A model generated the notes under the pieces. It made no database searches, was not told the origin of the DNA, and worked only from the letters and a program-made list of their open reading frames with translations. A program made the position numbers and the translations under genes. Positions 1-6,161 of a stretch of 29,701 nucleotides of DNA are shown here, piece after piece (within the stretch, counting starts at the first letter, position 1; each line of letters begins with the position of its first letter). This stretch comes from CAG-917 sp028724485 (lineage in GTDB: Bacteria; Bacillota; Clostridia; Christensenellales; CAG-917), in contig JAQYCY010000042.1 of NCBI GenBank assembly GCA_028724485.1, forward strand, positions 1-29,701. The letters are read 5' to 3'.

Positions 1-240
1 GCCGAAGCTAAATCTTATCGTGCCGTGAGCAAGTCCCACAGGCGTGCCTATCTCAAGAAGCGTTCTCGACGGTTCAAGACTTCCCGACGAACAAGCCGAG
101 CCACTCGATGCGCAAATGCCTTTAAGGTCAAGCGAAAACAAAATCGACTCGCCTTCGATATATCTGAACGAAAACGACGCATTGTTTGGCAATCTATCGT
201 GGCGTGGTCCGTTAAATTTAATATCGTCGATTTTTTCTTA
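1..240 (-). pseudogene. C-terminal part of the cysteine desulfurase behind an in-frame UAA (runs off the window)
   Basis: Reading the minus strand in the frame of the upstream gene, the UAA at 240-238 is followed directly by EKIDDIKFNGPRHDRLPNNA and an intact C-terminal domain. The domain includes the catalytic loop ASSGSACSSGSLEPS, with the cysteine codon at 93-91 (residue 323 counting the stop), and GLAHGTIRFSFG near the edge. No frame change is needed and no further stop occurs. The stop sits where relatives usually have a leucine, so a single TTA-to-TAA change would explain it. It could be a real nonsense mutation, a strain polymorphism or a sequencing error. The true 3' end lies outside the window. 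Confidence 0.85.
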
Positions 241-1059
241 AACTTGCTTTACAAATCTATACCGAAGCGCCGATATATATTTTGCGTTTTCGTCGATTTC
301 GGCAGTAGCCTTTTTAAACGCTTTTCCCATTCCGACAACGTTAGGAACGTTTGTTGTTCCGCCACGTTTGGAACGCTCTTGTTCGCCGCCCGTAATAAGC
401 CTTTCCATTTTCTGACCCGAACGGATATAAAGACAGCCTATGCCCTTTGGGCCGTAAAACTTGTGTCCCGAAACAGACATAAGATCAACGCCCAAATCTT
501 TAACGTCGATATGAAGCGCGCCTGCAGCCTGAACGGCGTCGGTGTGGAACACTACGTCCTTTTCGTGAGCGATTTTCGCAAGTTCTTTAATCGGTTGTAT
601 TGCACCCATTTCGTTGTTTGCAAACATAATCGACACAAGAATAGTCTTGTCTGTTATGGCGTTTCTCAAATCGTCCGGCGATACGAAACCTTCCGGCGAA
701 ACGTCAAGATAAGTCACTTCAAAACCGAGCGATTCAAGTTGCTTGCAAGAAGCATAAATTGCCGAATGTTCTATTTTTGAAGTTATTATATGATTGCCTT
801 TTTCTTTAAACGCAAGAGCCGCACCTTTAATTGCCCAGTTGTCCGCTTCTGTTCCGCCCGAAGTAAAATAAACTTCCGACGGTTTAGCGTTTATACACTC
901 GGCAACTTCTTCCCTTGCCGCAACGACAGCCGAAGCCGCCTTTTGTCCATAGGTATGTTGCGAGTTCGCATTGCCGAACGTATCGGAAAAATACGGCAAC
1001 ATTTCGTTTAAAACTTCTTTGTCAAGCGGCGTAGTTGCCGCGTGGTCCAAATAAATCAT
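238..1059 (-). CDS. Cysteine desulfurase (NifS/IscS family), N-terminal 273 residues, prematurely stopped
   Basis: PLP-dependent cysteine desulfurases (fold type I) take sulfur from cysteine for Fe-S clusters and thiolated tRNA. The reading frame opens with MIYLDHAATTP, typical of the family. It has the cofactor region SGGTEADN (67-74), His98, Asp174 and the PLP lysine in SGHKFYGPKG (Lys200). The start is supported by an AGAGG site upstream of the ATG. The family normally has about 380-400 residues, but this frame stops at 273 with a UAA. Translation in the same frame beyond the UAA resumes perfect family sequence to the window edge, including the catalytic cysteine. The product as written therefore lacks that cysteine and should be inactive for sulfur transfer. 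The gene follows proA after a 7-nt gap and is probably last in the trmH-yebC-proA cluster. Family confidence is high; whether the stop is real is unknown. Confidence 0.9.
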   Translation of the reverse strand: MIYLDHAATTPLDKEVLNEMLPYFSDTFGNANSQHTYGQKAASAVVAAREEVAECINAKPSEVYFTSGGTEADNWAIKGAALAFKEKGNHIITSKIEHSAIYASCKQLESLGFEVTYLDVSPEGFVSPDDLRNAITDKTILVSIMFANNEMGAIQPIKELAKIAHEKDVVFHTDAVQAAGALHIDVKDLGVDLMSVSGHKFYGPKGIGCLYIRSGQKMERLITGGEQERSKRGGTTNVPNVVGMGKAFKKATAEIDENAKYISALRYRFVKQV

Positions 1060-1066
1060 ATATCCT

Positions 1067-2308
1067 CTATTTTCTAATTTGTCCGTTTCCTTCGATTGTA
1101 TACTTGACCGAAGTAAGCTCTTTTAAAGCGATCGGTCCTCTTGCGTGAAGTTTCTGAGTAGAGATGCCCATTTCTGCGCCAAGTCCAAACTCGAAACCGT
1201 CTGTAAAACGGGTAGAAGCATTGACGTAAACGCAAGCGGCGTCAACGTTCTTTTTGAAATACTCTTGCGAGAATTTATCCTCGCTTATTATTGCTTCCGA
1301 ATGTTTGGTGCTGTACTTATTTATCATATCGACAGCTTCTTCAACGCCGTCCACCACAGCAAACGACATTTTATACGCCAAAAACTCTGTTGCGTAATCT
1401 TCATCGGTCATAAGTCCGATTTCGGGCAATATAGCTTTTGCTTCGCTATCGCCGATAATCTCAACGTTTTTCTCTTGCAACTTTTTATAGCAGAGCGGCA
1501 AAAATTCCTTTGCGATTGCTCTGTCGCAAATAAGATGTTCTGCGGCGTTGCAAACGGAAGGACGTTGCGTCTTAGCGTTGAATACGATATTTAAAGCCAT
1601 ATCGAAGTCGGCTGTCTTTTCGACGTAAATATGGCAGTTTCCGCCTGCCGACGCTATAACGGGCATAGTGGCGTTGTCTAAAACGAAATGTTTAAGACCT
1701 TCGCCGCCTCTCGGAATAACCACGTCGACATATTTGTCTTGAAGCAAAAGTTCTCTTGAAGACTCTCTCGACGTATCGTCGATAAATCCCACAGCGTCAC
1801 TGTCAAAACCCGCTTCTTTAATTGCGTCGCGCATAACTTCGTACAAAGCCCTGTTTGAATTTATCGCTCCCTTAGAACCGCGAAGCACAACGCTGTTGCC
1901 CGATTTAAGGCATAAAGCGGCGGCGTCGATTGTGACGTTAGGTCTTGCTTCGTAAATGATTCCCACAACGCCGAGCGGCGCTCTGACCTTCGTGAAATTA
2001 AGTCCTATGGCGTTAGTCCATTTTTCAACGACTTCGCCAACAGGGTCAGGCAAACTTACGACTTGTTTAACACCTTCTATCATTGTGTCGATTCTTGCGT
2101 CGGTAAGCGTCAAGCGGTCGATAAAAACAGCGTCTTTATCGATTTTTGCCTGCTCGATGTCGATTGCGTTTTGCGCCTTGATTTTTTCACGACAAACCGA
2201 CAAAGCGTTTGCAATGGCGTTAAGCATTGCGTTTTTTTGCTCTGCCTTATATGAAGCTAAATTATATGACGCCTTTTTGGCTTTTTGACAAATTTCTTCT
2301 ACTTTCAT
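1067..2308 (-). CDS. proA: Glutamate-5-semialdehyde dehydrogenase (gamma-glutamyl phosphate reductase)
   Basis: ProA catalyses the NADPH-dependent reduction of gamma-glutamyl phosphate to glutamate semialdehyde, the second step of proline synthesis, in the cytosol. The 413 residues match the usual length. Family landmarks are APLGVVGIIYEARPNVT (110-126), the glycine-rich loop IPRGGEGL (198-205), the catalytic cysteine in KTQRPSVCNAAEHLI (Cys253) and the C-terminal GLGAEMGISTQKLHARGP. It starts one base after the yebC stop, so it is probably translationally coupled. The glutamate kinase gene proB is not in the window, which is unusual because proB and proA are often adjacent. Nothing looks truncated. 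Confidence 0.96.
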   Translation of the reverse strand: MKVEEICQKAKKASYNLASYKAEQKNAMLNAIANALSVCREKIKAQNAIDIEQAKIDKDAVFIDRLTLTDARIDTMIEGVKQVVSLPDPVGEVVEKWTNAIGLNFTKVRAPLGVVGIIYEARPNVTIDAAALCLKSGNSVVLRGSKGAINSNRALYEVMRDAIKEAGFDSDAVGFIDDTSRESSRELLLQDKYVDVVIPRGGEGLKHFVLDNATMPVIASAGGNCHIYVEKTADFDMALNIVFNAKTQRPSVCNAAEHLICDRAIAKEFLPLCYKKLQEKNVEIIGDSEAKAILPEIGLMTDEDYATEFLAYKMSFAVVDGVEEAVDMINKYSTKHSEAIISEDKFSQEYFKKNVDAACVYVNASTRFTDGFEFGLGAEMGISTQKLHARGPIALKELTSVKYTIEGNGQIRK

Positions 2309-2309
2309 T

Positions 2310-3056
2310 TTATTCTTCTTCGTCGTCGCCGATAGTGATTATCGCGTTGTGATAAACGTTTTGAACGTCGTCGTTCTCTTCGAGTTTTTCGATCATTTTC
2401 AAAATCGTTTCTTGTTGTTTCTCGTCAAGTTCGCTGTCGGTATCCGCAATCATATCGCGCTCGGCAGACAAAACTTTTACGCCGTTTTTTTCAAGCGCTT
2501 CTTTAACGCTGAAAAGGTCTGACGGAGCTGTATAAATTTCATATACGTCGCTGTCATCCGTCAAAATATCTTCCGCTCCGCAATCGAGAGCCAAAAGCAT
2601 AAGGTCGTCTTCGCCTATGCTGTCTTTTCCGACAACGATAACGCCCTTCTTTTTAAACATATACGAAACGCAACCTGTTGCGCCCATACTTCCGCCAAAC
2701 TTATCGAAAATATGTCTGACGTCACCTGCCGTACGGTTTTTGTTGTCCGTCAAAGCCTCGACGATAAACGCCGTGCCGCCGACTCCGTAGCCTTCGTAAG
2801 TCATTTCTTCGTAGTTGACGTTTTCGCCTTCGCCCGAAGCTTTCTTTATACTACGCATAATGTTATCGTTAGGCATATTGTTCGATTTAGCCTTATCGAT
2901 AACGTCGCGGAGCTTGCTGTTCGAGTTAGGGTCCGGACCGCCTGCCTTAACGGCTACGGCGATTTCACGACCGATTTTTGTAAATATGCTAGCTCTTTGA
3001 GCATCGCTTTTTCCTTTTTTTTGAGCTATGTTGTGCCATTTGCTATGTCCTGACAT
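2310..3056 (-). CDS. yebC: YebC/PmpR family protein
   Basis: The family was long annotated as a transcriptional regulator; more recent work links members to translation of difficult (proline-rich) sequences on the ribosome. The 248-residue protein begins with the diagnostic MSGHSKWHNIAQKKGKSDAQ, followed by FTKIGREI, the acidic central domain and TDNKNRTAGDVRHIFDKFGG. It ends in an acidic tail (GDDEEE). An AAAGGAGAG ribosome site lies 4 bases before the ATG. It is 29 nt downstream of the trmH-like gene and nearly touches proA, so the three genes look like one transcript. The family call is secure; which functional subtype it belongs to cannot be told from sequence alone. Confidence 0.95.
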   Translation of the reverse strand: MSGHSKWHNIAQKKGKSDAQRASIFTKIGREIAVAVKAGGPDPNSNSKLRDVIDKAKSNNMPNDNIMRSIKKASGEGENVNYEEMTYEGYGVGGTAFIVEALTDNKNRTAGDVRHIFDKFGGSMGATGCVSYMFKKKGVIVVGKDSIGEDDLMLLALDCGAEDILTDDSDVYEIYTAPSDLFSVKEALEKNGVKVLSAERDMIADTDSELDEKQQETILKMIEKLEENDDVQNVYHNAIITIGDDEEE

Positions 3057-3085
3057 AAAACTCTCCTTTATCTGAATAAAAATTT

Positions 3086-3826
3086 TTATTGTTTATATAT
3101 AGTATAATACATTGCAACGCTTGTGGCAACTGCAACGTTCAAAGATTCCATACAATTTTTCATCGGAATGGAAATTTTACCCTTAACTAATTTTAAAATT
3201 TCATCCGACAGACCGTGCGCTTCGTTTCCGCCGACAAGCGTAACGTTGCCGCCGAATTTCAAGCCAAAAAGATTATCACCGTCCATATCGAGCGCATAAC
3301 TTTCCGTTTTCGTCAAAAGCTGCCTTACTTGCTCAAAATCTATTTCATATATATCGGTTTTAAACAATGCGCTCATCGACGCCCTTACAACCTTAGGCGA
3401 AAATACGTCTGCGGTTTTATAAAGATAAACGTCAAAGCCTACTGCCGCCGCCGTTCTTATTATCGTTCCGATATTCCCGGGGTCCGATACTCTGTCAAGC
3501 AAAATCGCGTTTTTGTTCGGCAATTTAAATTCCGTTTTCCGCTTTTTGACAACCGCAATAATTCCGCTCGGCGAAACGGTGTCCGCCGCAAATCTTATCG
3601 TTTTTTCGCTGCAAACGAAATACTTTCTGCCTTTTAGCAAATAATCGTACTCGTCCGCTTTATCTTCCGACACAAGTAAAAACTCCACCATATAATCGTT
3701 AGGTAAATCTTTTATAAGTCTTTCGCCTTCGAGCATAAAAAGTCCGAGTTCGTCTCTTGACTTTTTGTCTGAAAGGCTTTTGACCAATTTCACATATTGA
3801 TTTGAATTTGAAGTTATTACGTCCAT
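3086..3826 (-). CDS. SpoU/TrmH-family RNA 2'-O-ribose methyltransferase
   Basis: This is a SPOUT-fold enzyme expected to use SAM to methylate a ribose 2'-OH in rRNA or tRNA. The 246 residues show an N-terminal substrate-binding part (about 1-95, L30e-like, with LFMLEGERLIKD) and a C-terminal SpoU domain with all three motifs: DRVSDPGNIGTIIRTAAA (motif 1, Asn and Arg present), TLVGGNEAHGLSDE (motif 2) and IPMKNCMESLNVAVATSVAMY (motif 3, Ser-Leu-Asn present). Such genes commonly sit near rplT-pheST in Bacillota. There is no recognisable Shine-Dalgarno sequence before the ATG, and a terminator hairpin separates it from rplT, so expression probably relies on readthrough. The RNA target is not determinable. 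Confidence 0.9.
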   Translation of the reverse strand: MDVITSNSNQYVKLVKSLSDKKSRDELGLFMLEGERLIKDLPNDYMVEFLLVSEDKADEYDYLLKGRKYFVCSEKTIRFAADTVSPSGIIAVVKKRKTEFKLPNKNAILLDRVSDPGNIGTIIRTAAAVGFDVYLYKTADVFSPKVVRASMSALFKTDIYEIDFEQVRQLLTKTESYALDMDGDNLFGLKFGGNVTLVGGNEAHGLSDEILKLVKGKISIPMKNCMESLNVAVATSVAMYYTIYKQ

Positions 3827-3846
3827 TTATCGATTTAATTTACTAA

Positions 3847-3875
3847 TTAAAATGCCGTAGCAAAAGCTACGGCAT
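3847..3875 (-). terminator. Hairpin terminator after rplT
   Basis: A perfect 10-bp stem (ATGCCGTAGC, loop of four, GCTACGGCAT) at 3852-3875 is followed on the minus strand by a short TTTTAATTAG tail. It sits 7 nt past the rplT stop. The T-tract is weak, so partial readthrough into the trmH-like gene is plausible. Confidence 0.75.
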
Positions 3876-3881
3876 AATATA

Positions 3882-4238
3882 CTATTTTGCAATAGCTTTC
3901 TTTGCTTGGTCACAAAGAGCGGCAAAAGCCTTTTCGTCCGTGACTGCAATTTCAGCCAAAACCTTTCTGTTAAGATTTACGTTTGCAAGTTTCAAACCGT
4001 ACATAAGTTTTGAATAGCTAAGACCGTTGATTCTTGCGCCGGCGTTGATTCTCGTAATCCAAAGTGAACGGAAATCACGCTTTCTTTGCTTTCTGCCAAC
4101 ATAAGCATAATAGCCCGATTTCATTACTTGTTGCTTAGCCATACGGTAAAGCGTATGTTTTGCAGCATAGTAACCTTTTGCTTGTTTCATTATCTTTCTG
4201 CGCTTCTTTTGCGCGTTGACTGCTCTTTTAATTCTCAT
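3882..4238 (-). CDS. rplT: 50S ribosomal protein L20
   Basis: L20 binds 23S rRNA early in 50S assembly. In Bacillota and in E. coli it also represses its own operon by binding the mRNA. The 118 residues begin with MRIKRAVNAQKKRRKIMKQA and contain the hallmark region SGYYAYVGRKQRKRDFRSLW and INAGARINGLSYSKLM. An excellent GGAGG site precedes the ATG. It is the last gene of infC-rpmI-rplT and lies 14 nt after rpmI. A hairpin terminator follows. Regulation is probably through the leader at 4977-5096. Confidence 0.98.
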   Translation of the reverse strand: MRIKRAVNAQKKRRKIMKQAKGYYAAKHTLYRMAKQQVMKSGYYAYVGRKQRKRDFRSLWITRINAGARINGLSYSKLMYGLKLANVNLNRKVLAEIAVTDEKAFAALCDQAKKAIAK

Positions 4239-4252
4239 ATTCTACCTCCGGA

Positions 4253-4450
4253 TTATTGATAAGGCAAAAGTTTTTTCATTTCTCTTGTCTTGGTCTCATC
4301 GACGTATCCGCCTGCTCTGAGTCCTCTCTTTCTCTTAGGTGACTTTTTAGTCAAAATGTGGCTCTTGCCCGATTTGCCTGTTTTGTAAAGTCCGTTTGCT
4401 GTTGCTTTAAAACGCTTTTTAGCGCCGCTGTGTGTTTTTTGCTTTGGCAT
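4253..4450 (-). CDS. rpmI: 50S ribosomal protein L35
   Basis: The product is 65 residues, the usual L35 length, starting MPKQKTHSGAKKRFKATANG and containing SHILTKKSPKRKRGLR. A longer frame is open upstream to 4495, but the start at 4450 is chosen because it gives the family N-terminus and has a perfect AGGAGG a few bases upstream. It lies 13 nt after the infC stop and 14 nt before rplT. Confidence 0.97.
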   Translation of the reverse strand: MPKQKTHSGAKKRFKATANGLYKTGKSGKSHILTKKSPKRKRGLRAGGYVDETKTREMKKLLPYQ

Positions 4451-4463
4451 AAATGGCCTCCTG

Positions 4464-4976
4464 TTATTTTTTTGCATTAGGGGCAAAAATAACAAAAATG
4501 TTTCTGCCCTCTTGAATTGGTTGTTTTTCGACGGTTGCCTCGTCCCCTACCAATGCGATGAAGTCTTTCATAACCCCCATAGCGATTTCAGGGTGAGCTT
4601 GTTGACGGCCCTTGAGCCTTATAGAAGCCTTAACCTTATTGCCGTCCTTTACAAATTTGACTGCTTGCGCGGCAAGTCTTTTAAGGTCGCCGACGTCGAT
4701 AGTTGCCGACAACCAAACTTCTTTAAGTTCGACCGTGTGTTGATTTTTTCTTGCTTCCTTTTCTTTTTTCTGTTGCTCGTAACGATACTTTCCGTAATCG
4801 AGAACTTTGCAAACAGGGGGATCTACGTTCGGTGAAATTTTTACCAAATCGAGACCTGCCTCATCGGCGATTTTTTGAGCGTCCCTTGCCGACATAACGC
4901 CGAGCTGTGAACCGTCCGCTCCGATTAACCTAACTTCTTTGTCACGAATGAAGTTGTTGATTTGTAACTCTTTTAT
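4464..4976 (-). CDS. infC: Translation initiation factor IF-3, probable AUA start
   Basis: IF-3 binds the 30S subunit, discriminates against wrong start codons and keeps the subunits apart. The frame contains INNFIRDKEVRLIGADGSQL, the linker VCKVLDYGKYRYEQQKKEKE and a C-terminal domain ending IQEGRNIFVIFAPNAKK. No ATG, GTG or TTG fits. The only in-frame ATG upstream (5057) would translate through the leader terminator, and the first internal Met is about 28 residues into the conserved domain. A strong GGAGG (4989-4985) lies 8 nt before ATA (4976-4974), giving a normal 170-residue protein beginning IKELQINNF. Non-AUG infC starts (AUU, AUC, AUA) are an established basis of IF-3 autoregulation, so AUA is chosen here by inference. 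It is the first gene of infC-rpmI-rplT. Confidence 0.93.
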   Translation of the reverse strand: MKELQINNFIRDKEVRLIGADGSQLGVMSARDAQKIADEAGLDLVKISPNVDPPVCKVLDYGKYRYEQQKKEKEARKNQHTVELKEVWLSATIDVGDLKRLAAQAVKFVKDGNKVKASIRLKGRQQAHPEIAMGVMKDFIALVGDEATVEKQPIQEGRNIFVIFAPNAKK

Positions 4977-5096
4977 AGTTGTTTCCTCCACATAAAAAAA
5001 TCGGACAGCAAAAAGCTCTCCGATACTTAAAAACAACTTTTTAAGAACCAAAAACAACGAAATGCGTTTGGTGAGAAACTTTCTACTTGCTCATAT
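4977..5096 (-). promoter_or_regulatory. 5' leader of infC-rpmI-rplT (L20-leader-like)
   Basis: About 110 nt lie between the predicted transcription start (near 5090) and the infC ATA codon. The leader contains an 8-bp hairpin (arms CTTAAAAA / TTTTTAAG, 5026-5045) immediately upstream of the terminator hairpin, and a six-codon upstream frame (ATG at 4993-4991, MWRKQL). The stop of that frame overlaps the ATA start of infC. It fits an attenuation leader of the L20 type by position; I did not verify the L20-binding fold. Confidence 0.6.
4994..5024 (-). terminator. Leader attenuator terminator of the infC operon
   Basis: On the minus strand the arms ATCGGA and TCCGAT, with inner AGC/GCT around a single G-G mismatch and a five-base loop, are followed directly by seven T residues. 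The hairpin lies inside the 5' leader, just before the infC ribosome site. This is the arrangement of a transcription attenuator. In Bacillus, L20 controls this operon by such a mechanism; assigning L20 as the ligand here is inference. Confidence 0.8.
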
Positions 5097-5125
5097 ATAA
5101 TACTAAATCGCAATTTTTATGTCAA
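5097..5125 (-). promoter_or_regulatory. Sigma-A promoter of infC-rpmI-rplT
   Basis: On the minus strand, TTGACA (5125-5120), a 17-bp spacer and TATTAT (5102-5097) give a near-consensus vegetative promoter facing infC. Confidence 0.85.
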
Positions 5126-5377
5126 GCATTTTGACGCCTATCTGAAAAATAATAAAATTATTTTTGATTTAAAAAGCCTACGTTTTTAATTAAACTGTTC
5201 TAAGCTCAATCAAAGCCGTCTTTTTCTTTTTAAAACTTTTTAGCTCAAAACAAAACTTCGTTTTCTTTTAAACTTTTACTCCTTAAAAAAGATAGTAGTT
5301 GTTTTTTAAAAATCGTTTTACGTTTTATTAAAACTCTCGTTTCGTTTAAAACTTTTTTAAAGTCGTTTTTTTTTAAG
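5126..5377. repeat. AT-rich gap with degenerate repeats of a CGTTTT/TTTAAAACTTTT word
   Basis: No gene is supported in this 250-bp gap. It is built from recurring variants of CGTTTT followed by CTTTTAAAACTTTT (around 5209-5240, 5258-5285 and 5323-5365) plus long T-runs. It is the downstream region of the DUF1643-like gene. No GC-rich terminator stem is visible. Confidence 0.5.
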
Positions 5378-6073
5378 TTATTTTTGTTTTTTTTTTTTGT
5401 TTTGAATAACCCAAAAGCCATTAAAAGTAGAAGCGTGCGGAACGTAAAGAATTTCCGAATCGGCATTCAATTTTTTGAACTTTCCGCGATTGAAATAGAA
5501 AAACTCGTTTTTCGCTTCGCCGACAACCTGCTTTTTAAAAATTTCAAGCGCCGGATCAAAAGTCGATTGTTTTATGCCCTTATCGGTAGCTCTTCCCCAG
5601 CCGCAAAACACGTCTGCGTCGGGATTATCCTTTATGGTGTGTTCCATTATAAGGAAGTTTTTGCACATTTCCGCCATATTGAGATAGTCGCCGCCGCCGT
5701 TTCCGTAAATGACGTTTAGGTCTTTGGTGTTAGGCGTCATATAAGGAAACAAATTGCAAAATATGACTTTTGAATATTTTTGCGCGTTTGCTCTGCCCTC
5801 AACGTTTACCCCGTTATACAAAACCCTTAAAACGTTGTTTGTGGTGCGGTCAACGTCTTCTATCCGTTCAAACTCCGCATTGCAAAAGACGTGCGCTCTT
5901 GCCGTACTCGACGGATTTAAAAGTAAAACGATTGCCGTTTTTTCGGACGCAAAATATTGATTTAAGGAAATTTGTAAAGTATATCTCGAATTTTTAGCCG
6001 AATCGCTCAAACATTCACAACCGCAAAAGTCCACCTTGTAATCGGAATTGTCTTTAAATGAAAAATAAGCCAT
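5378..6073 (-). CDS. DUF1643-like protein
   Basis: The 231-residue soluble protein resembles the DUF1643 family of unknown biochemical function. Visible landmarks are IVLLLNPSSTA (about residues 48-58), VIFCNLFPYMTPNTKDL in the middle and ADVFCGWGRA (about 154-163), the same order as in that family. The N-terminus carries CGCEC, an unusual cysteine cluster. The extreme C-terminus (NKKKKQK) is encoded by a run of A residues, so its last residues could vary by slippage. It has its own promoter (6102-6130) and an AGGGAAG-type ribosome site, and stands alone between the ABC operon and infC. No function is assigned. The family call rests on remembered motifs, not a search. Confidence 0.6.
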   Translation of the reverse strand: MAYFSFKDNSDYKVDFCGCECLSDSAKNSRYTLQISLNQYFASEKTAIVLLLNPSSTARAHVFCNAEFERIEDVDRTTNNVLRVLYNGVNVEGRANAQKYSKVIFCNLFPYMTPNTKDLNVIYGNGGGDYLNMAEMCKNFLIMEHTIKDNPDADVFCGWGRATDKGIKQSTFDPALEIFKKQVVGEAKNEFFYFNRGKFKKLNADSEILYVPHASTFNGFWVIQNKKKKQK

Positions 6074-6101
6074 TTTTTCTTCCCTTTATCGTTGTATTGA
6101 T

Positions 6102-6130
6102 ATTTTACAAAATCGAGCGGAATAAGTCAA
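6102..6130 (-). promoter_or_regulatory. Promoter of the DUF1643-like gene
   Basis: TTGACT (6130-6125), a 17-bp spacer and TAAAAT (6107-6102) on the minus strand, about 30 nt before the ATG at 6073. Confidence 0.75.
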
Positions 6131-6161
6131 CCGAACTAAACTCTTTGCAGAGAAATACGGT

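Noticed and set aside
25..780. Plus-strand 251-codon open frame
   Set aside because: It lies antisense to the cysteine desulfurase, is rich in Arg/Phe/Asn as expected for a shadow, and has no ribosome site.
5245..5466. Minus-strand 73-codon Lys-rich frame
   Set aside because: Overlaps the end of the DUF1643-like gene in another frame and runs through repeat and poly-A sequence; no ribosome site.
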